NCBI GenBank assembly: GCA_963734085.1
Contig: CAVTFT010000013.1
Coordinates: forward strand, 62,001-126,000
Direction: 5' to 3'
Source: CAIWHR01 sp963734085
Lineage (GTDB): Bacteria; Pseudomonadota; Gammaproteobacteria; Burkholderiales; Casimicrobiaceae
Length of the DNA stretch: 64,000 nucleotides
The translations under genes were made by a program, and so were the position numbers. Of the stretch, positions 35,396 to 42,953 are shown piece by piece; within the stretch, counting starts at the first letter, position 1, and each line of letters begins with the position of its first letter. The notes beneath the pieces are model-generated. The model worked only from the letters and a program-made list of their open reading frames with translations, was not told where the DNA came from and made no database searches.

Positions 35396-36463
35396 ATGCC
35401 TGCCTGGACTTGGCTAGTCCCCGCATTCTCCATCGGCGTGCTGGTGGTTGCCGGCGTGGCCGGCGTCGGTTCGATGCTCGCGGTGCTGTGCGGCATCGGA
35501 CTCATCGGCGCGGTGATCGCCGCGGTCCACCACGCCGAAGTCATCGCGCATCGCGTCGGGGAGCCCTTCGGAACGTTGGTCCTCGCGCTGGCCGTGACCG
35601 TGATCGAGACGTCGCTCATCCTGTCGATGATGGTCGCGGGTGGCGATGACATGGCTGTCCTGCCGCGCGACACGATCTATGCGGCGGTGATGATCATCTG
35701 CACCGGTGTCGTGGGCCTATGCGTGCTGATGGGCGGCCTCGCGCATCGCGAACAATCCTTCCGCGCCGAGGGGGCCGGTGCGGGGCTCGCAGCGCTGATC
35801 GTGATGTCGGCGCTCACCCTCGTGCTTCCGGTGTTCACGACGAGTACCCCTGGTGGTACCTATAGCACCGCGCAGCTCGGTTTCGTGGCGGTCACCTCAG
35901 TCGCGCTTTGGGCGATCTTCGTCTTCATTCAAACCGTACGCCATCGGGACTATTTCATCCCGATCGCAGACCCTGACAATCTCGATGTGCACGCCGAGCC
36001 GCCGACGATCCGCGCGACGTGGACGAGCTTCGGCTTGCTCGTTGTTTCGCTGGTAGCTGTCGTTGGCCTCGCCAAGATGCTCTCGCCGACGATCGAACGC
36101 GCGGTCGAGGTCGCGGGCGCGCCCAGAGCGGTGGTCGGAATCGCGATCGCGCTGCTTGTGCTGTTGCCCGAAACGTGGGCCGCCGTGCGCGCCGCACGGG
36201 CGGATCGTCTCCAGACCAGCATGAATCTCGCGATCGGGTCTGCGCTGGCTTGCATCGGCCTCACCATTCCGGTGGTCGTGGTCGCCGCGGTCACGTTGAA
36301 CTTGCCGCTGGTCCTTGGACTGGAGGCGAAGGATCTCGTGCTGTTGGCGGTCACCTTCATCGTCAGCACGGTCACCCTGGGCAGCGGTCGCACTCACATG
36401 ATGCAGGGCGCCGTCCATCTCGTGCTCTTCGCGGCATTCCTGTTCCTCGCGTTCGTGCCCTGA
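35396..36463 (+). CDS. chaA: ChaA-like cation/proton antiporter
   Basis: A 355-residue inner-membrane protein of the CaCA family with ten to eleven membrane segments. The two inverted alpha repeats are visible: HHAEVIAHRVGEPFGTLVLA then VTVIETSLI in the first half, and LLVLLPETWAAVRAARADR with SMNLAIGSALACIGLTIP in the second. Family members exchange Ca2+, Na+ or K+ for protons; the cation here cannot be fixed. GGGGGT lies before the ATG. It converges with the DUF900 lipoprotein gene. Confidence 0.85.
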   Translation: MPAWTWLVPAFSIGVLVVAGVAGVGSMLAVLCGIGLIGAVIAAVHHAEVIAHRVGEPFGTLVLALAVTVIETSLILSMMVAGGDDMAVLPRDTIYAAVMIICTGVVGLCVLMGGLAHREQSFRAEGAGAGLAALIVMSALTLVLPVFTTSTPGGTYSTAQLGFVAVTSVALWAIFVFIQTVRHRDYFIPIADPDNLDVHAEPPTIRATWTSFGLLVVSLVAVVGLAKMLSPTIERAVEVAGAPRAVVGIAIALLVLLPETWAAVRAARADRLQTSMNLAIGSALACIGLTIPVVVVAAVTLNLPLVLGLEAKDLVLLAVTFIVSTVTLGSGRTHMMQGAVHLVLFAAFLFLAFVP

Positions 36464-36550
36464 TTCCGGGAACCGCTATCCGATGCAGTTCGGCGCGGAC
36501 TTCGTGCTCGACACTCCCGCGCCGTGAAGCGGGCCTGGCGCCGGCTCCCC

Positions 36551-37912
36551 TTACTGTGGAGCGCTGGAATCGCCACCTGTCGGCACGCGCCAGAACGGCG
36601 CCTCGACTGCGATCAGCGGCCGACCGGGCTCGTTGGGCTTCGACCCGTAGCGCAGCAGCGCGATCAGGTCCGAGCTGACGCGTGGGTCGGACACGAAGTA
36701 GCTGTGGCAAATGAAGCACCTCGTCCCCGTGACCTCGATCACGTCGAATGACCCCAGCAGGCGAGAGTGTTCGACGTCCTCCGGCGGCAGCGTGGTCGCG
36801 TCGATGCGTCCGAGCCGGGCGATGCTTCCCAACACCCAACCGGAGGCGGCGAGCGCCCTGTCATTCGGAGAAACGTACACGGTGATGTGGAACGCCGGCG
36901 ACGAGAACACGCCCCCCGGGTTCGGCGCCTTGCCATAGGGCAGGTCCGGGTCGGAGCCCGTTTTCCACATCTTCGTGGGCGCCACGTCGATATCCAGGTC
37001 GGGCGCGACGAGCACGATGTTCCCGATCTTGAAGCGCTCGGCGAGGGTGGTCTGCGTGATGTAGGCCTCGACGCTGAGATCGGAAACCGCACTCGTAAGC
37101 AGATCGGTCCCACGGCTGTGGGCGACGAGGTGAAGCTTCTCGAGGCCCGGCGTATCGGCGATCATGCGGATCGTCTTCTTCAGGTCCTCCGTGGCGAACT
37201 CGCCCGACTCGCGATCGACGTCGTAGCCGAGAAAGGCGATCTTGCCGGCGGCCGCGGGCCAGCTGAAAACGGCACAAACGAATTCCCGGCCGAGGAAGTG
37301 GCACAACTCGCCCATGTTGAGCGCCGCGTCTTCGAACGTATTGGCGTAACCGTGCACGAACAGCACGACCTCTTTGCGCGGCGCGAGCGCGAGTCGGCGT
37401 TGGATCTCAGTCTGGAGTCTCCGCTTCGCCGCTTCGTGGGCCGCCACGACGTCCGGGGCCCGCGAGACGCCGTCCGGAGCGCGCGCGATCTCGTAGGGTA
37501 CGCGCGGAAAGCGCCCAAGCTCGGTCGTCGGCCCCAGCTTGAGGTCGATCGGGACCTTGCGCTCCGCCACCGTGCTTTGTGCGACGAGGGTGTCCCACGA
37601 AACGCCATTGCCAAATTCGACCGTCGTCGACCCGAACGCCAGGTAGCGCGAACGACTCGCGGTATAGGGGTGCGCATCGTCGGCGCTGGCAGGGGGAGCG
37701 CGATCGGTCACGTAGAGCAAATCGAGCGATGGCGTCCGCCGGTCGGCGGCGATATCGGTGAAGAGTGGTTTGGCCTGCTTTCCGGTGTACAGCACCGGAG
37801 TCGGCATCATCGGATAGGTCGCGCAACCGGCCAGCGCGAACGCGACCGGAACGAGTGATAACCAGACTAACCGGTCGGGAGACCTCGGGGTGAAACCCTG
37901 TCGCGCCGACAT
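36551..37912 (-). CDS. DUF900-family alpha/beta-hydrolase lipoprotein
   Basis: A 453-residue envelope protein. The start at 37912 gives a lipoprotein signal ending LAGC. The hydrolase domain has VVLFVHGYANTFEDAAL (oxyanion region), the nucleophile motif HLVAHSRGTD with serine, and a late aspartate in NIVLVAPDLDID. DUF900 proteins are uncharacterised serine hydrolases. A truncated second copy lies at 40243-40407. The carbonic anhydrase gene is divergent. Confidence 0.75.
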   Translation of the reverse strand: MSARQGFTPRSPDRLVWLSLVPVAFALAGCATYPMMPTPVLYTGKQAKPLFTDIAADRRTPSLDLLYVTDRAPPASADDAHPYTASRSRYLAFGSTTVEFGNGVSWDTLVAQSTVAERKVPIDLKLGPTTELGRFPRVPYEIARAPDGVSRAPDVVAAHEAAKRRLQTEIQRRLALAPRKEVVLFVHGYANTFEDAALNMGELCHFLGREFVCAVFSWPAAAGKIAFLGYDVDRESGEFATEDLKKTIRMIADTPGLEKLHLVAHSRGTDLLTSAVSDLSVEAYITQTTLAERFKIGNIVLVAPDLDIDVAPTKMWKTGSDPDLPYGKAPNPGGVFSSPAFHITVYVSPNDRALAASGWVLGSIARLGRIDATTLPPEDVEHSRLLGSFDVIEVTGTRCFICHSYFVSDPRVSSDLIALLRYGSKPNEPGRPLIAVEAPFWRVPTGGDSSAPQ

Positions 37913-38086
37913 CGCAGTAACTCTTCGGATCGCGCTGTGCGTTAAAAACCCTTCCGCCAACTCGTCATTGTATCAATATGAAACGCAGCTCACGCCGCCG
38001 CGGGCGAGCCACTTTGCGGCGCGAATTCGATCGCTTAGACTTGTCGCACCGACACATCGCGAACTTGCGCGAAGGAGGTCTCGAAC

Positions 38087-38833
38087 ATGCCTCGCAACGT
38101 TCTGTCGATATCCCGGGAAAACTCTTTGCCCCGCCGCAGCTTCCTCAGGATAGCCGGCATCGCGACTGCCGCAACCGCAGCGAGTCTGACCCCCGGCTGG
38201 CACCTCGCGTACGCGGCGGCGCTCACGAAGGCGCAGCGGGAAAAACTGACACCCGACGACATCATCGCGCTCATGAAGAAGGGCAATGAGCGTTTTCGGC
38301 TTGGCAAGGAGTCCCCGCACAACTACCTGGCGCAACAGAAAGCAAGCGCCAAGGGTCAGTATCCCGCCGCAGTCATCCTGAGTTGCATCGACTCGCGCGC
38401 GCCCGCCGAGACGATCCTGGATCTCGGGATCGGCGACACGTTCAACGCCCGCGTGGCAGGCAACATCGTCAATGACGATATCCTCGGGAGCATGGAATTT
38501 GCATGCAAGCTGGCCGGCGCGAAGGTCGTGCTCGTGATGGGCCACACCGGCTGCGGTGCGATCAAGGGTGCGATCGACAACGCGCAACTTGGCAATCTCA
38601 CCGGATTGCTCGCCAAGATACGCCCCGCCGTGGAGGCAACCCAGTATCAGGGCGAGCGTTCCGCCAAGAATTATGGCTTTGTCGACGCGGTGGCGCGCAA
38701 GAACGTCGAGTTGACGATGGTTGATATTCATCGCCGGAGTGCCGTGCTCGCTGACCTCGAAACGTCCGGTGCAATCAAGATTGCCGGAGCGATGTACGAC
38801 CTCGAAACCGGGCGCGTCGAGTTCTTCGGTTGA
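38087..38833 (+). CDS. Tat-exported beta-carbonic anhydrase
   Basis: A 248-residue enzyme that interconverts CO2 and bicarbonate. The first 45 residues are a twin-arginine signal (PRRSFLRIAG), so it works in the periplasm. Zinc ligands are Cys100 (SCIDSR, with catalytic Asp102 and Arg104), His153 and Cys156 (MGHTGCGAI). GGAGG precedes the ATG. A strong hairpin follows the stop. Confidence 0.9.
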   Translation: MPRNVLSISRENSLPRRSFLRIAGIATAATAASLTPGWHLAYAAALTKAQREKLTPDDIIALMKKGNERFRLGKESPHNYLAQQKASAKGQYPAAVILSCIDSRAPAETILDLGIGDTFNARVAGNIVNDDILGSMEFACKLAGAKVVLVMGHTGCGAIKGAIDNAQLGNLTGLLAKIRPAVEATQYQGERSAKNYGFVDAVARKNVELTMVDIHRRSAVLADLETSGAIKIAGAMYDLETGRVEFFG

Positions 38834-38840
38834 ATTGACG

Positions 38841-38865
38841 GGGGAGCGCGACCGGCGCGCTCCCC
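38841..38865 (+). terminator. GC-rich hairpin after the carbonic anhydrase gene
   Basis: GGGGAGCGCG, loop ACCGG, CGCGCTCCCC: a perfect 10-bp stem starting 7 bases after the stop codon. There is no T-run after it, so it may stabilise the 3' end rather than terminate alone. Confidence 0.4.
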
Positions 38866-39010
38866 GACGCCGGGTGTTGCTGGCGGTACCACGCCCTGCG
38901 GCGCGAAGCGCGAATACCGGCACCGGCAGGCGACGGCGCGATGTGCGCGCCGCAAGCGAGGACAATTGCTCCGAACATTCACGTCAAGGGCGCGGCCTTG
39001 AGCAGAGAAT

Positions 39011-40219
39011 ATGGATTTGAGCCTTAACGCGCCTTCGACCCTCGCGGTGGCCGCGTTCGTGTTGATCATCGGACGTCGCCTGATCGAACGCATTGGGTTC
39101 CTCCGGAAGTACGCGATCCCTGAACCCGTCGTCGGCGGCCTCGTTGCCGCGTTGCTCGTCGCCGCTCTGCACGCGACGGATGTGCGAATTTCGTTCGATA
39201 CGTCGCTGCAGCCGGAGCTCATGCTGGCGTTCTTCGCGACGATCGGCCTCGGGGCCGACGCGCGCATGCTCGCACGGGGCGGGTGGCCGCTGCTGCTTTT
39301 CGTTGCCTGCGTTGTGGGAATGCTCGTCGTCGAAAACCTCATCGGCGTCGGCGCGGCGAAGGTCATGGGCGTCGACCCGTTGATCGGGTTGATTGCCGGC
39401 TCGGTGACGATGGCGGGCGGGCACGGCACCGGCGCAGCATGGGGACATCGCTTTTCCGAGGTGTTCGGATTGACGGAGGCGCCGGTCGTGGGCCTGGCGT
39501 CGGCGACGTTCGGTCTCATCATGGGCGGGATCATTGGCGGACCCGTGGCGATGCGTCTGATTCGCCGGCTGCAGGCGCGCGGCGCTCCGCTTGGGGTACC
39601 GGCTGCCGAGGCACTCGCACACGACGCGGCGGCAGCCCAAGGACCGTTCTCGGCGGAGCGACTGACGGTCACGATCGGGCTGATCGCAGCCAGCGTCGCG
39701 GCGGGGTCCCTCCTTTCGGCGTGGACGGAAAACCCGGTATTCGCGCTGCCGACGTTCGTCTGGACGCTGTTCGTCGGCGCGGTGCTGCGGAACGCCCTCG
39801 CGTTCGCCAAGTTGCACGAAATCGACGGATGGGCGCTGTCCCTTGCGGGCGTCGTTGCGCTTTCGCTGTTTCTCGCGCTGGCGCTGATGAGCCTGCGCCT
39901 CTGGGAGCTTGCGTCGATCGCAGTCCCGATGCTCGTTATTCTCGCGTTTCAAGCGGTCGGCGTCGCGCTGTATACATCGCTCATCACGTTTCGCGTGATG
40001 GGCGGAGACTACGAAGCGGCGGTGCTGGTGGCCGGCCAATGCGGATTCGGCCTCGGGGCGACGCCGACGGCAATCGCGAACCTGCAGGCAATCTGCTCCC
40101 GCTACGGCGCTGCGCCACAGGCGTTCATTCTCGTTCCGGTAGTGGGCGCGTTCCTGATCGACATTGCCAACGCGATCGTCATCAGCGGATTCGTGTTCGT
40201 CATGCCGGCGTTGCGCTGA
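39011..40219 (+). CDS. gltS: Sodium/glutamate symporter
   Basis: A 402-residue inner-membrane protein of the ESS family, which imports glutamate with Na+. Diagnostic stretches are YAIPEPVVGGLVAALL, the first pore loop SVTMAGGHGTGAAWG, and the second half GQCGFGLGATPTAIANLQAI, both Gly-rich re-entrant loops of the family. About ten membrane helices, full length. It is 177 bases after the carbonic anhydrase, with a hairpin between, so it probably has its own promoter. Confidence 0.9.
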   Translation: MDLSLNAPSTLAVAAFVLIIGRRLIERIGFLRKYAIPEPVVGGLVAALLVAALHATDVRISFDTSLQPELMLAFFATIGLGADARMLARGGWPLLLFVACVVGMLVVENLIGVGAAKVMGVDPLIGLIAGSVTMAGGHGTGAAWGHRFSEVFGLTEAPVVGLASATFGLIMGGIIGGPVAMRLIRRLQARGAPLGVPAAEALAHDAAAAQGPFSAERLTVTIGLIAASVAAGSLLSAWTENPVFALPTFVWTLFVGAVLRNALAFAKLHEIDGWALSLAGVVALSLFLALALMSLRLWELASIAVPMLVILAFQAVGVALYTSLITFRVMGGDYEAAVLVAGQCGFGLGATPTAIANLQAICSRYGAAPQAFILVPVVGAFLIDIANAIVISGFVFVMPALR

Positions 40220-40242
40220 ACGAGACGAGGACTTTCCCCTGC

Positions 40243-40407
40243 ACAGCTCGCCCATGTTGAGCGCAGCTAGAGCAGATCAACCGATGGGGTGCGGCGATCG
40301 GCGGCGATATCGGTGAAGAGCGATTTGGCCTGTGCCCCGATGTAGAGTGACGCGCACGCCAGCCGGGCAGCACTCCACACGGCAAACCTTTGCCGCGTCA
40401 GCTTCAT
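40243..40407 (-). pseudogene. Decayed second copy of the DUF900 lipoprotein gene
   Basis: The minus strand from 40407 reads a short signal-like start, then QAKSLFTDIAADRRTPSVDL, nearly the same as residues following the lipobox of the gene at 36551 (QAKPLFTDIAADRRTPSLDL). It then stops; 15-35 bases on, a sequence matching the NMGELC segment of that gene follows out of register. A large internal part is missing. Confidence 0.55.
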
Positions 40408-40559
40408 GGTTTCTCGACGAACGGAAGGGCGGGCTGCGCGTCCGATAGCCACGCGGCGGCGATGGGACGCTTGCGGCCGATCTCTAGGCGATTGCAAGAA
40501 CGCGGTAGGCTGATGACAATATGCGGTAGATGTTCTGTGATGATGCGTTGGGGGCCTTT

Positions 40560-42830
40560 ATGGACAGCGGCTCGTTGCACGCGGGAAATCGAAATGAATC
40601 CAGTATTCACCTGCTTGTCGCCATAGTACTCGGTGTGGGCCTTTACGGTTCGACGCTGCTCGCCCACGCGGAGAAGAACCCGCTGCGCGATGTTTTTTTC
40701 GGGGAAACCCACGTCCATACCGCCTGGTCGTTCGACGCGTACGTCTTCGGCAACACGCGGGCCGGACCGGAAGAAGCGTATCAATACGCGCTGGGAAAGC
40801 CGATCCGGCATCCCGGAGGCTACATGGTCCAAATGAAACGGCCGCTCGACTTCGAGGCCGTGACGGACCATGCGGAATACATGGGCGTCGTCAGGCTCGC
40901 CAACGACCCCCAGTCGGACTTGAGCAAGCTGCCGATCGCCGAGAACCTACGGGTCAAGAGCAGGGACGATATCCAGAAGATCTACCTGTTCCTCGGCACG
41001 TCTCTCATCAAAAACGAACCGATCAAGGAGCTCACCAGCCCCGAAGTCGCGGGTAGCGTCTGGAAGCAGATCGTCGAAATTGCCGACAAGTACAACCAGC
41101 CGGGCAAGTTCACGACGTTCGCCGCTTACGAATGGACGTCGACTCCCGACAATCGCAACCTGCACCGCAACATTATCTTCAAGGACTCTGCGAAGGTTCC
41201 GTCGTTGCCGTTCACCTCGCTGGACTCGGACCACCCGGAAGATCTGTGGAACTGGATGGATGGTCAGCGCAAGGCGGGGAACGAGCTGCTGGCGATCTCG
41301 CACAACTCCAACCTCTCCGACGGCGTCATGTTTCCGCTCGAAGTCGACAGCAAGGGCCGGCCGATCGACATGGCCTGGGCGCAAGCGCGGGTGAACAACG
41401 AGCCGCTGTCCGAGATCCAGCAGCTCAAAGGTGCATCGGAAACGCACCCTGCGCTGTCGCCCAACGACGAGTTCGCCGGACACGAAATCCTGGAATATCT
41501 CCTCGGGGGCGCCGATCGCGCGCCCAGGTTGCACGGCAGCTACATCCGCGAGGCGTACCAGAACGGCCTGGCGATGCAGGACACGCGCGGCTACAACCCT
41601 TACAAGTTCGGCGTGGTCGGCGCAAGCGATACGCACAGCACGGCGGCGTCCTACACCCAATCGAACTACTTCGGAGGTCATGGCTTGCTCGACGCTACGC
41701 CACAAGCGCGGTTGAGCGGCGAGAAGACTTCGGGCATGACGGTGGACAGGCTCTCGACTTCCGGTGTGGGCGGCGTGTGGGCCGAGGAGAACACGCGCGA
41801 GGCCATCTTCGCCGCGATGCAGCGCAAGGAGACTTTCGGCACCAGCGGCGAACGGATCAAGGTGCGCTTCTTTGGAGGCTGGGACTTCGCGCCGAACGTT
41901 CTGCAGAACAAGGACTGGGTCAAGACCGGCTATTCAAACGGCGTTCCCATGGGCGGCGACCTGCCAGCTTCGAAGTCGAAGGCGCCCACGTTCATCGTCT
42001 GGGCCGTCAAGGATCCCGACGACGCCAATCTCGATCGCATCCAGATCGTCAAAGGGTGGACGCGGAACGGGCAGATCTTTGAGAAGATTTACACTGTCGC
42101 TTGGTCGAACCGGAAGGCGCAGGGCGGGGGGCAAATCTCCGATGCATTGGTTCGCCGCGGCGAGGCTAAGCTGCCGCCGGTGGGTAGTACGGTCGATGTC
42201 AAGAACGCGACCTACACCAACACCATCGGGGCGGTCGAGTTGAAGACCGTCTGGACGGACCCGGACTTCGACCCCAGCCAATTCGCGTTCTACTATGCTC
42301 GCGTGCTGCAGATCCCGACGCCGCGCTGGACAACGTATGACGCGAAAAAGCTCGAAGCAGCGCCGCCGAGCAACGTCCCCGTGATGGTCCAGGACCGGGC
42401 GTGGACTTCGCCGATCTGGTATTCGCCGAGCGAGGAAGCGCGTAAGAGCGCGAAGCCTGGAACGACGGTCGCCGACCTGCGGCAAAGAGGTGCCGCAGCG
42501 CTGGACGATGCGCAGTTGAAGGCGCTCATCATCGGAAAGACCTTCAAGGTCCGCAATACCGTGACGGGGCAGCGCTTCGAGATTCTCTACGGGTCGGACG
42601 ATCGGCGACTGATTGTCAGCGTCGATGGCAAGCCGCCCCCGGCCGGCGAGATCGGTGACGTGCTGCACATTGGCGAGTTCGGTTCCCCGGCGCACTACGA
42701 GATTCGCGGCGGGAAGATCGTGACCACGGTCCTGGGCACGCCGTTCGAGGTTACGGTGTACAAGCTCGGCGACAAGTACGTGGCGGCGCGCAGCAACGAG
42801 TTTGGCTACGCCAACTACGAAGTCGAATAG
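40560..42830 (+). CDS. Exported DUF3604 protein
   Basis: A 756-residue protein with an N-terminal signal peptide (HLLVAIVLGVGLYGSTLLAHA). The domain covers nearly all the rest. Metal-binding-like motifs of the PHP type are visible: FFGETHVHTAWSFDA, AVTDHAEYMGV and GASDTHSTAA. The family is uncharacterised, though a hydrolase fold is likely. The ATG at 40560 is chosen with a G-rich site before it; 40530 is an in-frame alternative. It converges with the protease-like gene. Confidence 0.75.
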   Translation: MDSGSLHAGNRNESSIHLLVAIVLGVGLYGSTLLAHAEKNPLRDVFFGETHVHTAWSFDAYVFGNTRAGPEEAYQYALGKPIRHPGGYMVQMKRPLDFEAVTDHAEYMGVVRLANDPQSDLSKLPIAENLRVKSRDDIQKIYLFLGTSLIKNEPIKELTSPEVAGSVWKQIVEIADKYNQPGKFTTFAAYEWTSTPDNRNLHRNIIFKDSAKVPSLPFTSLDSDHPEDLWNWMDGQRKAGNELLAISHNSNLSDGVMFPLEVDSKGRPIDMAWAQARVNNEPLSEIQQLKGASETHPALSPNDEFAGHEILEYLLGGADRAPRLHGSYIREAYQNGLAMQDTRGYNPYKFGVVGASDTHSTAASYTQSNYFGGHGLLDATPQARLSGEKTSGMTVDRLSTSGVGGVWAEENTREAIFAAMQRKETFGTSGERIKVRFFGGWDFAPNVLQNKDWVKTGYSNGVPMGGDLPASKSKAPTFIVWAVKDPDDANLDRIQIVKGWTRNGQIFEKIYTVAWSNRKAQGGGQISDALVRRGEAKLPPVGSTVDVKNATYTNTIGAVELKTVWTDPDFDPSQFAFYYARVLQIPTPRWTTYDAKKLEAAPPSNVPVMVQDRAWTSPIWYSPSEEARKSAKPGTTVADLRQRGAAALDDAQLKALIIGKTFKVRNTVTGQRFEILYGSDDRRLIVSVDGKPPPAGEIGDVLHIGEFGSPAHYEIRGGKIVTTVLGTPFEVTVYKLGDKYVAARSNEFGYANYEVE

Positions 42831-42953
42831 GGATCTTGGGCATTTCGCCGATACTCAGGGCTTCTAGGTCGAAATCCTATTTCCCTGGATGCCTCGCAAT
42901 GCAGGCTGTTTTCTTTGAAGTGTTGACTGTCGTTTGGCTGACTGGCGGACGCC

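Noticed and set aside
36464..36550. Terminator between the convergent antiporter and lipoprotein genes
   Set aside because: No convincing stem with T-run was found.
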